Shown here one piece after another: positions 1 to 8,628 of a stretch of 64,000 nt of DNA. Source of the DNA: Kaistella pullorum (GTDB taxonomy: Bacteria; Bacteroidota; Bacteroidia; Flavobacteriales; Weeksellaceae). The position numbers and the translations under genes were made by a program. The stretch is taken from NCBI RefSeq assembly GCF_014837035.1, contig NZ_JACSPS010000001.1:428374-492373 (forward strand), written 5' to 3'. The notes under the pieces were generated by a model, which saw only the letters and a program-made list of their open reading frames with translations, was not told the origin of the DNA and made no database searches. Within the stretch, counting starts at the first letter, position 1, and every line of letters starts with the position of its first letter.

Positions 1-34
1 TCGGTTATCGTTTCTGATTATTAGTGATATTTTT

Positions 35-67
35 AAGAGCTTTTGTCATTAATGACGGAAGCTTTTT
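35..67 (+). terminator. Rho-independent terminator of an upstream gene outside the window
   Basis: A 12-bp hairpin (AGCTTTTGTCAT / ATGACGGAAGCT, two G-U pairs, 2-nt loop) is followed by a run of T. It precedes tadA and probably ends a rightward transcript that starts left of the window. Confidence 0.6.
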
Positions 68-89
68 AATTTAAAAATTAAATAATACA

Positions 90-521
90 ATGTTCAACGA
101 CGAATATTTTATGCGGATGGCGCTGCAGCAGGCACATAATGCTTTTGAGCAGGACGAGGTGCCGGTGGGCTGTATTGTGGTTTCAAATGACAGGATTATC
201 GCCAAAGCGCACAACCTCACCGAAACCCTGAACGACGTCACTGCTCATGCCGAAATGCAGGCGATCACCGCAGCTGCAAACTTTTTGGGCGGAAAATATC
301 TGCAGAACTGTACGCTTTACGTGACGCTGGAGCCCTGCGTGATGTGCTGCGGCGCGCTGAACTGGTCTCAGATCTCAAAAGTGGTGATTGGCGCACGCGA
401 TGAACAGCGTGGTTTCATCAATAAAAATCTCTCACTACATCCAAAAACAGAGATCGTTTTGGGCGTTTTAGAGAATGAATGTTCGGCACTTGTGAAAGAC
501 TTCTTTAAGAATAAAAGATAA
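90..521 (+). CDS. tadA: tRNA-specific adenosine deaminase (TadA family)
   Basis: Zinc-dependent cytidine/deoxycytidylate-deaminase-fold protein of 143 aa, normal length for the family. The zinc and catalytic motifs are visible: H53-A54-E55 (HAE) and P82-C83-x-x-C86 in EPCVMC. TadA converts adenosine 34 to inosine in the anticodon of tRNA-Arg(ACG) in the cytoplasm. The start ATG follows an A/T-rich leader with no Shine-Dalgarno site, as is usual in this phylum. The gene stands alone on this strand and converges on coaX. Other nucleoside deaminases (guanine deaminase) share these motifs, but the length and the AxAE / EPCxMC context favour TadA. Confidence 0.88.
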   Translation: MFNDEYFMRMALQQAHNAFEQDEVPVGCIVVSNDRIIAKAHNLTETLNDVTAHAEMQAITAAANFLGGKYLQNCTLYVTLEPCVMCCGALNWSQISKVVIGARDEQRGFINKNLSLHPKTEIVLGVLENECSALVKDFFKNKR

Positions 522-572
522 AGGACGAAAAGAAATCGGCGACTACTTCACTTTACTTCCGAACGTACCTTA

Positions 573-1334
573 TTAGGAAGCAGATTCACCCAAATAATAA
601 AGCCCTTTCAACGTATGAAGCCTGTCTGCCACGTGAATTTTTTCTGTCAAGGGCTTGTACACATGCGAAACACCGCCGGTTGCGATGACGAAACAATCTT
701 CCTGAACTTCTGCGTTGATGCGGTCAATAAAACCTTCTACCATACCCAAAAAACCGTAGACCATCCCGCTCTGCATACAAGAAACAGTGTCGAGACCAAG
801 TACTTTCTTAGGTTTTATGAGCTCAATCTCAGGTAATTGTGCAGTATCATGAATCAAAGAATTTAACGATGTTATAATTCCCGGCGCGATGATCACGCCC
901 AAAGTTTCGCCTTTCGCATCAATGCAGCTCGCCGTGAGTGCGGTGCCAAAATCAAAGATGATTTTTTTGCCTTCAGGATACAGGTGGTGCGCGGCCACAA
1001 GGTTGGCGTAGATATCTGTCCCCATCTGTTTCGATTTCGGTTGAACTCCTGAAGCGGTTTCACGGTTTACCACCACCGGATTCAGGCCGTGAATCTTCTT
1101 GATCGCCCTTGTGATATCGTAAGTAAGCTGTGGAACTACGGAGCCAATTACCACCTTATCCACCGTAGACGCATCGATGTGGTGAGTCTGATACATCATT
1201 GTAAACTGCATCTGCAGTTCGTCGCTGGTGCGGTAAGGTTTGGTATTCAGTATCCATGAAGTCCGGCATTCCTCACCTTCAAAGAGACCGAAACGGATAT
1301 TGGTGTTGCCGATATTGATGACGATTGTTAACAT
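573..1334 (-). CDS. coaX: Type III pantothenate kinase (CoaX), divergent motif 1
   Basis: A 253-aa ASKHA-fold protein that would phosphorylate pantothenate, the first step of CoA synthesis. Recognised by the N-terminal IGNTNIRFG phosphate loop, GTD at 105-107 (the Asp is the expected catalytic base), DFGTA at 128-132, an IIAPG segment, and GGVS near the end. Odd points: the first motif is N-x-G-N-T (Asn7), where the family normally has Asp, and GxDR reads GTDI (Ile108 for Arg). It lies 15 bp downstream of the M1 peptidase gene on the same strand and may be co-transcribed. CoaBC, a later step of the pathway, is encoded at the right end of the window. Family call is firm; full activity is inferred. 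Confidence 0.85.
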   Translation of the reverse strand: MLTIVINIGNTNIRFGLFEGEECRTSWILNTKPYRTSDELQMQFTMMYQTHHIDASTVDKVVIGSVVPQLTYDITRAIKKIHGLNPVVVNRETASGVQPKSKQMGTDIYANLVAAHHLYPEGKKIIFDFGTALTASCIDAKGETLGVIIAPGIITSLNSLIHDTAQLPEIELIKPKKVLGLDTVSCMQSGMVYGFLGMVEGFIDRINAEVQEDCFVIATGGVSHVYKPLTEKIHVADRLHTLKGLYYLGESAS

Positions 1335-1349
1335 ACTTTTTCCTGCAGT

Positions 1350-3209
1350 TTATTTAACGTCTGTGTGGTGTACATCGACAAAATTATCCTCTGGATTCAC
1401 ATCTGCAAGTCGCTGCGAAAAGTCAATTCCCAATGCCGAAAGCTGAGATTTGTTGTACGGAACCGTCAAAGTATACTCTTTCTGTGTCCACGGCCAATAA
1501 TTCAGCGTAGCGAACTTCCCATAGATGTCGTTGGACTTCCACGTATGGGTCATATTTAAAGGAATATGATAATTAACTACTTTTTTATCTGCCGTCATAA
1601 TTGAAAAATCGATAGGCATTGGAACCTCACCTTTGTTTTCAAGCGTAATAACCGTCGAAGTTGTGCCGTACTCTACATTTTTAATGGCGTAATCAATGGT
1701 TTTGGTCGTGTTGATCCAATAATGATGAAACCATTTCAGATCCATACCCGAAATTCGCTGTGCGATATGCATAAAATCGCGATCTGTAGGATGTTTAAGC
1801 TTCCATTGGTTGTAGAATTCTTTCATCACAAGCGACAGGTTTTGTTCACCCATAATATAGCCCAGCTGTACCAGGAATAAATCTCCTTTCACGTAAGAAG
1901 CTATAGAATAAGCGCTTCCATTATCATGATGATCGGCTAACCAGACCGCTGGTTCCTCTTTGCCGGTTTTTGTAAAATTCACATAAGACTTAATGGAGCC
2001 CACGAAAGGATTCGCAACCGGTTCTTTTGGCGGAAACAATTGGTGCATCACGTAATCATCATAATAACTCGTAAAGCCCTCATCCATCCAGGGACGTACA
2101 CTTTCGTTATACGCAAGAATCTGCTGGTTATATGAATGTCCGCCTTCATGAACCATCAGTCCCACCAAACCTTCGAGCGAACGGCCTTCGCCGAGGATCA
2201 TCGTGCACATTCCGTATTCCATTCCACCATCACCACCTTGGATAAACGAGTAAGACGGATACACATAGCGCCCGAATGCAGCATTCATCAACTGGAAAAA
2301 TTTGGTTACATAAGGTTTACTTTCTTCCCAAAGGGCCGTTTTTTCACTTTTCTGGTAAACGTAATACACTTTAGGTCCGTCCAGTACGGTAAATTGTTCC
2401 ACTGTGTAATCGCGGTCGGCAGCCCAGGCAAAATCGAGAAGATTTTTTGCGGTCCAGCGCCAGGTTGCTTTATTTTTATTGTCGGATTTAATGTTTGCCG
2501 CGGCGTCATAACCTTTCACCTCACCAGGATTTTCTAAAGTACCGCCGGCGCCGATCACGTAATCTTTATCGATTTTTATGCTCACATCAAAATCGGCGAA
2601 GGGCGCGTGGAATTCGCGGCCGATATAGTCGAACGTTGCCCAGCCGTCATAGTCGTACTCCGCAATTTTCGGATACCACTGCGTCATCGTCATATCGATG
2701 CCTTCGCGATTGTTTCGTCCGGCACGACGGATCTGGTGCGGAATTACAGCATCCCATTCCATTGAAAAAGTGGTAGAGGAGTTGGGTTTGATCGGTGTAT
2801 GCAGAACCACTTTCATAATAGTTTCCTGAACTTCAAATTTCAGGTCTTTACCGTTCTGACGAATCCATCTAATGTTTTGAGCACCTTCTTCACCTTCCGG
2901 AATGGAAGCGAGACGCGAAACTCCTTCACGCTGAAGCCTGCCGTCACCATTTTTTCCCTGATTCTGAACCCTTTGGTCCATCATGGAGCCGCGTTTGAAT
3001 GCATTCCAGTAAAGATGGAAGTAAACTACTTTAAGTTCGTCGGGAGAATTATTGGTATAAGTAATTGTCTGATTTCCTTTGTAAGTAAAATTCGGCGCAT
3101 CTACATCGATGTCCATCTTATACTTCGCAAACTGCTGGTAGTACGGGCCCTGCTGTGCGGCAGTCAGCCCAAAAATAAAAGTAAAGATCAAAAAAAGTCC
3201 CTTGTTCAT
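1350..3209 (-). CDS. Secreted M1 family zinc metallopeptidase
   Basis: A 619-aa aminopeptidase-N-like enzyme. Residues 1-18 form a signal peptide ending in AAQQ, so it acts in the periplasm or outside the cell. The gluzincin signature is complete: H354-E-G-G-H358 with the third zinc ligand E377 eighteen residues on (DEGFT), and a GGMEYG segment (about 328-333) in the place of the GAMEN exopeptidase motif. The N-terminal region is beta-rich (about 20-300). It probably trims N-terminal residues from peptides. Stop is 15 bp from the start of coaX. A TATCTTTC element (plus strand 3233-3240) upstream resembles a -7 box. Confidence 0.88.
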   Translation of the reverse strand: MNKGLFLIFTFIFGLTAAQQGPYYQQFAKYKMDIDVDAPNFTYKGNQTITYTNNSPDELKVVYFHLYWNAFKRGSMMDQRVQNQGKNGDGRLQREGVSRLASIPEGEEGAQNIRWIRQNGKDLKFEVQETIMKVVLHTPIKPNSSTTFSMEWDAVIPHQIRRAGRNNREGIDMTMTQWYPKIAEYDYDGWATFDYIGREFHAPFADFDVSIKIDKDYVIGAGGTLENPGEVKGYDAAANIKSDNKNKATWRWTAKNLLDFAWAADRDYTVEQFTVLDGPKVYYVYQKSEKTALWEESKPYVTKFFQLMNAAFGRYVYPSYSFIQGGDGGMEYGMCTMILGEGRSLEGLVGLMVHEGGHSYNQQILAYNESVRPWMDEGFTSYYDDYVMHQLFPPKEPVANPFVGSIKSYVNFTKTGKEEPAVWLADHHDNGSAYSIASYVKGDLFLVQLGYIMGEQNLSLVMKEFYNQWKLKHPTDRDFMHIAQRISGMDLKWFHHYWINTTKTIDYAIKNVEYGTTSTVITLENKGEVPMPIDFSIMTADKKVVNYHIPLNMTHTWKSNDIYGKFATLNYWPWTQKEYTLTVPYNKSQLSALGIDFSQRLADVNPEDNFVDVHHTDVK

Positions 3210-3271
3210 TCTGTGAAATTTTAAAAGAAGCCGAAAGATAAGAATTTTGGCTTAACCCTAGGCTCCAGGCA

Positions 3272-3308
3272 CAAAAAACCCCTTTTAAAGCACGTTTAAA
3301 AGGGATTA
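3272..3308 (-). terminator. Terminator after the DUF6909 gene
   Basis: Perfect 10-bp hairpin CCCTTTTAAA / TTTAAAAGGG with a 5-nt loop at 3280-3304. Read on the minus strand it is followed by TTTTTT, so it ends the leftward transcript of the gene at 3325-5004. Confidence 0.75.
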
Positions 3309-3324
3309 TAATATCAATTGATTT

Positions 3325-5004
3325 TTAGGACTGCGGTTTTCCGCTGGCTAAAATTTTCTCAAGAATTTTTAATGTGATCAGATACGTTGGTTTTACACCG
3401 GTCAGGCCCAAACCACCTGAAGAAAGCGTTGATCCCGTTTCCAAAGGATTATCAGAAGCATAGTACGCGTACATCACGAACAGATCCTGGGAAATATGGT
3501 GGCGGATCTTTGAAGCAACCTGAATTGCTTTCTGGTAGTGCGCACCTTCCATTTCAAGACCAATCGCTTTCCATGAAGTATCCATGAAGTAGCGCAGGAT
3601 GTCTTTATTCTGCAGTGAAGTTCCGAGGACGGTTACCATTCCGCCTTCGAAAGCCTGCAGTTCATCATCTTCAAAATCGGCTAAAGAAAGCGCGTTCTCG
3701 AACGGATAATTATCAGCCGTACCTTCGAATACGTGTGAAGTTGGAATCATGATATCGCCTTTGCCACCCATCAGGATGCCGGCTTTCCCCATGACTGAGA
3801 TAGATTTCACTTTCATCGTGTACACTTCGTCATTGTACTCATACGGTCGGAGAAGCTCATCCATGATTTCGTATGCCTGTTCACCAAAAGCATAATCGAA
3901 CACCATGATCACATCATCAGACGCAAAATCTTCATCTGCAAAAGGGGTGTTGGTAAGATCGGTCTTAGCCAAATCAATGATCTGAACATCGATATTACTA
4001 CCGCTTTGGTCATCAATATAGATCAGACCTGCATTCTGGCTGTGCGTAAGCACCTTTTCCTGCAGCGCCTTTTTATTCGAAATATCTTCGTAAAGCTTGA
4101 AATCAACAGACTTTGTAGCTTTTTTACCTAATGCGTCGTTTCCGTAAAGCATATTCTTCACCGAATGCATGTTGGCCGAAATGATGTGCAAAGGGCGCAT
4201 CTGCAGATCGTTTTCTGCTAATACCGTCTTCACCTTGTTCGCCCATTTCTCACCAAAGAAGTGATGACCTACCCTCTCACGTAAAATCGCGGAGAAATGT
4301 ACTTCGCGCTCGCGGATTTTCTTCAGGTCATTGAAACTTTCGTTCCCTAAATGATAAATGATCTTGAAAAGTCGGTCCGGATTGGCATCGTCGCCGAAAC
4401 TGTTGTAAGCGTTCAGCGTTTCATCGAAAGTACGTCCAAGTAACGAAGAAAGATGGATCAGAGCGACTTCTTTTTCTTTTCGGCTGTATTTTTTCTCACC
4501 GCGCGCAACCTCTTCGATGATTCTCCAGGCGCGTGTTGGCCGGTCATCTTCATCAGAGACAAATGCCAGATTGCGGATCTTGTCCGCTTCTATATATAAG
4601 AAGGTAAGGTGCGTCAGTATATCATAGATTTCGGAGCGGCCCAGCAAAACCTCGATATTCATTTGGTGCTCATCGATACGGTAGCAGTTCCTTCTTCTTT
4701 TTTTCGGGACAATCACCTCAAAACTACCTTTCTCAAAACCTTCGTCCGAAGTAAGATGGATGAATGAGCATTCCTCGATTCCTTCAGGCAGACGGTCCAA
4801 AACATAAAGCAGACCATCGAGCTCTATTTTATTGGGGATGCTCATGGTCCCGTAAATTTCGGGGTTGATAGTCATTAGAAGTGAGCGAAGACTTTCGCCG
4901 GAGATCCCGGAAGGTTTGAAAAAACCGCGATAGAAGAGGTGTCGCATTGAAACATAAAGCCTTTCGATTGCTTCTGTCGTTTCGCGTGCACGAGAATTTA
5001 CCAT
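3325..5004 (-). CDS. DUF6909-like protein with nucleoside-phosphorylase-like C-terminal half
   Basis: A 559-aa cytoplasmic protein (no signal peptide or membrane segment), matched from memory to the Bacteroidota family DUF6909. The N-terminal ~250 residues are helical and unrecognised. The C-terminal half carries, in order, GKAGIL (406-411), GDIMIPT (416-422), GLEMEGA (482-488) and ASDNP (516-520). This is the order and spacing type of the MTA/SAH nucleosidase and purine nucleoside phosphorylase fold, where the MEG segment binds ribose and the SD Asp protonates the base. A nucleoside- or nucleotide-processing or -binding role is therefore inferred, not proven. A TATCTTTG -7 box lies just upstream; a terminator follows. 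Confidence 0.65.
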   Translation of the reverse strand: MVNSRARETTEAIERLYVSMRHLFYRGFFKPSGISGESLRSLLMTINPEIYGTMSIPNKIELDGLLYVLDRLPEGIEECSFIHLTSDEGFEKGSFEVIVPKKRRRNCYRIDEHQMNIEVLLGRSEIYDILTHLTFLYIEADKIRNLAFVSDEDDRPTRAWRIIEEVARGEKKYSRKEKEVALIHLSSLLGRTFDETLNAYNSFGDDANPDRLFKIIYHLGNESFNDLKKIREREVHFSAILRERVGHHFFGEKWANKVKTVLAENDLQMRPLHIISANMHSVKNMLYGNDALGKKATKSVDFKLYEDISNKKALQEKVLTHSQNAGLIYIDDQSGSNIDVQIIDLAKTDLTNTPFADEDFASDDVIMVFDYAFGEQAYEIMDELLRPYEYNDEVYTMKVKSISVMGKAGILMGGKGDIMIPTSHVFEGTADNYPFENALSLADFEDDELQAFEGGMVTVLGTSLQNKDILRYFMDTSWKAIGLEMEGAHYQKAIQVASKIRHHISQDLFVMYAYYASDNPLETGSTLSSGGLGLTGVKPTYLITLKILEKILASGKPQS

Positions 5005-5018
5005 AGTGTATCTTTTGG

Positions 5019-5026
5019 CAAAGATA
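5019..5026 (-). promoter_or_regulatory. -7 promoter element (TATCTTTG) for the DUF6909-like gene
   Basis: On the minus strand this is an exact match to the Bacteroidota -7 consensus TAnnTTTG, 14 bp before the ATG at 5004. No convincing -33 TTTG lies at the usual spacing. Confidence 0.5.
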
Positions 5027-5154
5027 ACACATATCCTTCAAATTTCCTCGGGGGCTGACACTGAGGGATATCAGTATGCGGATTTGCGCAAGACTATTGG
5101 AGAAAAAAATAAGAATTCTATACGAAAATTGAGCGTCTGTAGATTGGCGTCTAT

Positions 5155-5235
5155 TTCCGCCCTCCGTTCCCGCTTTTTTTGCTGCGCTGCGCTGTGCAAA
5201 AAAGAGCTCCACTCAGGTCGGGACGCGGACTTTTT
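5155..5235. repeat. Dispersed intergenic repeat, family A, copy 1
   Basis: This segment matches 40890-40976: both have TTCCGyCCTCCrTTCCCGC, then a hairpin formed by GCTTTTTT...AAAAAAGaGC, then CTCCAyTCAGGyCGG and CGCGGAC. The hairpin loop differs between copies. It fills much of the 411-bp gap between the DUF6909-like gene and glnN, which otherwise holds only promoters. No open reading frame is supported here. Confidence 0.75.
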
Positions 5236-5364
5236 CTACTATCAAAGGACGTTTATTGAAATTGGGTAAGTGAAGATAATATATAAAGTCAATATATATT
5301 GAATAAAAATCAAGTCGCATATTTAAAGATAAAACGCCACACCCCTAAAAAATTTCATTTTTTA

Positions 5365-5394
5365 TTTGTAAAAACCAACTTTTTTGTACATTTA
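5365..5394 (+). promoter_or_regulatory. glnN promoter (TTTG -33, TACATTTA -7)
   Basis: TTTG at 5365-5368 and TACATTTA at 5387-5394 with an 18-bp spacer fit the Bacteroidota sigma-A promoter (TTTG, 17-23 bp, TAnnTTTG; last base differs). It lies 21 bp before the chosen ATG and argues against the longer reading frame that opens at 5299. Confidence 0.6.
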
Positions 5395-5415
5395 CCCCCA
5401 ATAAAAACACAACCA

Positions 5416-7623
5416 ATGTCATATTTAAGATTCAAAGCATTAGAAACCCTCTCTTTTAAGAATTTCAGACAGGATAATGCCGTTACGGTTCCTGCAAAAC
5501 TTTCCGAACTTTTCTGCACAAATGTTTTTTCTGAAGAAACAATGCGCGAATACCTGACCAAAGAAGCGTTCGGATCCATAATGGACGCTATTAAAAAAGG
5601 CGTTAAGATTCCACGTCACATCGCAGATCAGGTTGCAGTAGCCATGAAAGACTGGGCCCTCTCCAAAGGTGCAACGCATTATACACATTGGTTTCAGCCA
5701 TTGACAGGCTCTACTGCTGAAAAACATGATTCATTTTTCACTCCGATCGAAGGTGGCGGCGGCCGTGCAATTGAACGATTCTCCGGCAGCATGCTGATAC
5801 AGCAGGAGCCTGATGCATCTTCATTTCCGAACGGCGGCATCAGAAACACTTTCGAGGCCCGCGGATATACGGCCTGGGACCCAACGTCTCCTGCGTTTAT
5901 CATGGGCACCACGCTTTGCATTCCATCAATCTTCATCTCCTACACCGGCGAAACTTTAGATTATAAAGCACCGCTTCTCCGCGCGTTAAACGCCGTAGAC
6001 GAGGCCGCAACCGAAGTTTGCCGCGCCTATTTCGACAAAAACGTAACGAAGGTTACTCCTACATTGGGCTGGGAGCAGGAATATTTCCTAGTAGATTCAG
6101 CGCTCTACCAGTCGCGCCCCGATCTCGTGATCACAGGAAAAACTTTGCTGGGACATTCTCCCGCGAAAGGTCAGCAGCTCGACGACCATTATTTCGGCTC
6201 GATCCCGACACGCGTGATGAACTTCATGAAAGAACTTGAAATTGAGTCGATGAAACTCGGCATTCCGGTGACTACAAGACATAATGAAGTTGCGCCGAAC
6301 CAGTTTGAGCTTGCACCGATGTTCGAGGAAGCAAACGTCGCGGTGGATCACAATTCACTTTTGATGGATATCATGGCGCGTGTTGCCCACAAACATCATT
6401 TCCACATCCTTTTCCACGAAAAACCATTTGCGGGCGTGAACGGAAGCGGAAAACACAACAACTGGAGCCTTGCTACCGATACCGGCGAAAATCTATTAAG
6501 CCCCGGAAAAAACCCAAAGAAAAATCTGCAGTTCCTCACATTTTTCGTGAATACACTTAAAGCAGTACACGATTATGCTGACCTGTTGCGCGCAAGTATC
6601 GCCTCAGCAAGCAACGATCACCGTTTGGGAGCAAATGAAGCGCCGCCGGCAATCATTTCCGCCTTTATCGGAACTCAGTTATTCAGCGTGCTGGAAGAAC
6701 TCGAAAAAGTTACTGATGGAAAGCTCTCGCCTGAAGAGAAAACCGAACTCAAATTAAACGTTGTCGGAAAGATCCCGGTGATTCTGCTTGACAATACAGA
6801 CCGTAACCGAACTTCACCGTTTGCATTTACCGGAAATAAGTTTGAAATCCGCGCGGTAGGCTCGTCTGCTAACTGTGCTGAGGTGATGACCGTGATGAAC
6901 TCTATTATGGCGAAGCAACTTCAAACATTTAAAAAAGAAGTTGACGCTCTTATATATAAGGACGGCCTCAAAAAAGACGAAGCAATCTTCAACATCCTGC
7001 GTGAATATATTAAGGACTCAAAAAATATCATGTTTGAGGGCGACGGATATTCTGAAGATTGGGCGGAAGAAGCAAAAAAACGCGGTCTCAACAACCTGAA
7101 AACTACCCCGGAAGCACTTGAAAGAGAACTCGACGCGAAATTTGTTGAGCTTTACGAAGATTTGGGAATCTATACACACCGTGAGATTGAAGCCCGAAAC
7201 GAAGTGAAACTTGAGAAGTATGGATCTGTGATCGCTATCGAAGCAACCGTTCTTGCAGATATCACACGAAACCACATTATACCTTGTGCGCTGAATTACC
7301 AAAACCGCCTGATCGAAAATGTAAAAGGCTTGAAGGAAATCTTTGGTGAAAGTGAGTTTAAGAATTTTGCAAAAGAGCAAATAAGCATGATCTCGCAGAT
7401 TTCGGAATACGTGTCTGTACTGAAGATTGAAAGCGAAAACCTGTTGGAGGCAATCGCAAAGGCAAAGGAAAAATCTTCGTCGCAGGAAGTGGCATTTGCG
7501 TTTCGCGATGATGTATTGCCATACTTCGAAGTACTGCGCAGCGCCTCAGATGCTTTGGAAATGATCGTCGATGACGAACTTTGGCCGCTCACAAAATACC
7601 GGGAATTGCTTTTTACAAGATAA
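5416..7623 (+). CDS. glnN: Glutamine synthetase type III
   Basis: 735-aa glutamine synthetase of the GSIII class (ATP + glutamate + ammonia to glutamine), the length expected for that class and far larger than GSI. GSIII hallmarks seen: the N-terminal domain with HYTHWFQPLTGSTAEKHDSF, the EGGGGRAIERFSG segment, GWEQEYFLVD, HNEVAPNQFELAP, and GVNGSGKHNNWS. The frame is open from 5299, but the start at 5416 (MSYLRFKAL) is chosen because family members begin there and a promoter lies at 5365-5394. Monocistronic, followed by a hairpin. With gdhA (25168-26526) it covers ammonia assimilation in this window. Confidence 0.95.
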   Translation: MSYLRFKALETLSFKNFRQDNAVTVPAKLSELFCTNVFSEETMREYLTKEAFGSIMDAIKKGVKIPRHIADQVAVAMKDWALSKGATHYTHWFQPLTGSTAEKHDSFFTPIEGGGGRAIERFSGSMLIQQEPDASSFPNGGIRNTFEARGYTAWDPTSPAFIMGTTLCIPSIFISYTGETLDYKAPLLRALNAVDEAATEVCRAYFDKNVTKVTPTLGWEQEYFLVDSALYQSRPDLVITGKTLLGHSPAKGQQLDDHYFGSIPTRVMNFMKELEIESMKLGIPVTTRHNEVAPNQFELAPMFEEANVAVDHNSLLMDIMARVAHKHHFHILFHEKPFAGVNGSGKHNNWSLATDTGENLLSPGKNPKKNLQFLTFFVNTLKAVHDYADLLRASIASASNDHRLGANEAPPAIISAFIGTQLFSVLEELEKVTDGKLSPEEKTELKLNVVGKIPVILLDNTDRNRTSPFAFTGNKFEIRAVGSSANCAEVMTVMNSIMAKQLQTFKKEVDALIYKDGLKKDEAIFNILREYIKDSKNIMFEGDGYSEDWAEEAKKRGLNNLKTTPEALERELDAKFVELYEDLGIYTHREIEARNEVKLEKYGSVIAIEATVLADITRNHIIPCALNYQNRLIENVKGLKEIFGESEFKNFAKEQISMISQISEYVSVLKIESENLLEAIAKAKEKSSSQEVAFAFRDDVLPYFEVLRSASDALEMIVDDELWPLTKYRELLFTR

Positions 7624-7631
7624 ATATAATG

Positions 7632-7655
7632 AACCTCAGCCATTTAGCTGAGGTT
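7632..7655 (+). terminator. Hairpin after glnN
   Basis: Perfect 9-bp stem AACCTCAGC / GCTGAGGTT with a 6-nt loop, 9 bp after the glnN stop. Only a broken T-rich tail follows, so it is a likely but weak terminator or a 3'-end stabilising hairpin. Confidence 0.6.
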
Positions 7656-7739
7656 TGTCATATTTCAGAGCCAGATAGACATGCAAAATAATTCCAATAG
7701 ACATTATAAATGTTAACAAGTCTTAAAGAAATTAAAAAA

Positions 7740-7764
7740 GCAACCCCTTGAATAAAGGGATTGC
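7740..7764 (+). repeat. Hairpin 1 upstream of the NlpC/P60 gene
   Basis: GCAACCCCTT / AAGGGATTGC stem (one mismatch, 5-nt loop) followed by a pyrimidine-rich tail. It may be a second glnN terminator. It is the first of three consecutive inverted repeats in 7740-7841. Confidence 0.55.
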
Positions 7765-7776
7765 AGTTTCTTTTCC

Positions 7777-7803
7777 TTTAACATTCCAAAAAATAATGTT
7801 AAA
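7777..7803. repeat. Inverted repeat 2 upstream of the NlpC/P60 gene
   Basis: Perfect 9-bp arms TTTAACATT / AATGTTAAA separated by 9 bp. Arm content resembles the next inverted repeat (TTAA-rich), so both could be operators for the same regulator. Confidence 0.5.
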
Positions 7804-7807
7804 TAGT

Positions 7808-7841
7808 GTTAAAACACCTTTGCGGCCCTGGGTGTTTTAAC
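7808..7841. repeat. Inverted repeat 3 upstream of the NlpC/P60 gene
   Basis: Perfect 11-bp arms GTTAAAACACC / GGTGTTTTAAC around a 12-bp loop, ending 22 bp before the -7 box at 7863. The position overlaps where a -33 element should lie, which is suitable for an operator. Confidence 0.6.
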
Positions 7842-7862
7842 CCGCGCATTGGCCATAATACC

Positions 7863-7870
7863 TAATTTTG
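7863..7870 (+). promoter_or_regulatory. -7 element (TAATTTTG) for the NlpC/P60 gene
   Basis: Exact TAnnTTTG match 52 bp before the chosen start at 7922. No TTTG lies at -33; inverted repeat 3 occupies that position. Confidence 0.55.
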
Positions 7871-7921
7871 CTTTGCATTTCAAACGAAGTATTAAGTATT
7901 AACACAGAAAATCAAATATAT

Positions 7922-8608
7922 ATGAAGAGAAGAGTTCTGTCTTACGTATTAGCTATTACCGCTGCTTTTTCATTGCAGTCATGCGTTTCTAACTACGTAG
8001 TCTCAGCCCCTGCTACATATAATAAGGAATACAAATCAGATGCCAAACTTGCATCAATCGACCAAAAGAAACTGGAAGTTGCAAAAGCACAACTTCTTAC
8101 CAATTTCCAGGACGAGAAGCTTGCAGCGGCAAAAACAATGGAAGCTACGATCCGAAAAGATGAGATCGCCAAAACGCTTCATTTCACCAAAAAAATCGAT
8201 GATATCTTAGCCGAAGCAGAAACTTACCTGGGAACTCCGTACAAATATGGCGGTATGACCCGCAATGGGATTGACTGTTCTGCATTCGTACTTTCAGTTT
8301 TCGGTGCAGCGACTGGTATGACGCTTCCACGTGTTGCAGCATCACAAGCGCAGCAGGGCGAAAAAGTAGAAAAGCAAGACCTTCAGAAAGGTGATTTGGT
8401 ATTTTTCTCACAAGGCCGCGGACGCATCTCGCACGTAGGAATTGTAGAGGATGTAACAAGTGAGGGACAGGTGAAATTCATCCATGCTGCCACTTCTAAG
8501 GGTGTTATGGTTTCCAGTCTTAATGATTCTTATTGGGGACCGAAATTCAGATTTGCAAAAAGAGTATTGACTATCGATACATTTCAAAATAACTTTGCCA
8601 ACAACTAA
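7922..8608 (+). CDS. NlpC/P60 family lipoprotein (peptidoglycan endopeptidase, C40)
   Basis: 228-aa protein with a lipoprotein signal (FSLQSC, lipidated Cys21), so anchored in an outer or inner membrane facing the periplasm. After a helical linker rich in Lys/Ala, the C-terminal C40 domain shows the catalytic Cys in GIDCSAFV, the His in ISHVGIV and a following HAAT. It should cleave D-Glu/mDAP cross-bridge peptides during wall growth. The ATG at 7922 is preferred to the upstream TTG because it gives a proper signal peptide. It sits next to the mre/rodA operon, which converges on it. Confidence 0.9.
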   Translation: MKRRVLSYVLAITAAFSLQSCVSNYVVSAPATYNKEYKSDAKLASIDQKKLEVAKAQLLTNFQDEKLAAAKTMEATIRKDEIAKTLHFTKKIDDILAEAETYLGTPYKYGGMTRNGIDCSAFVLSVFGAATGMTLPRVAASQAQQGEKVEKQDLQKGDLVFFSQGRGRISHVGIVEDVTSEGQVKFIHAATSKGVMVSSLNDSYWGPKFRFAKRVLTIDTFQNNFANN

Positions 8609-8628
8609 ACAGATTATTTGATCTGTAA

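Noticed and set aside
5006-5269. 87-aa plus-strand frame upstream of glnN
   Set aside because: Composed largely of repeat family A sequence and promoter DNA; no family resemblance.
5299-5415. Longer N-terminus for the type III glutamine synthetase
   Set aside because: The extra 39 residues have no family counterpart, and a promoter (5365-5394) lies within them.
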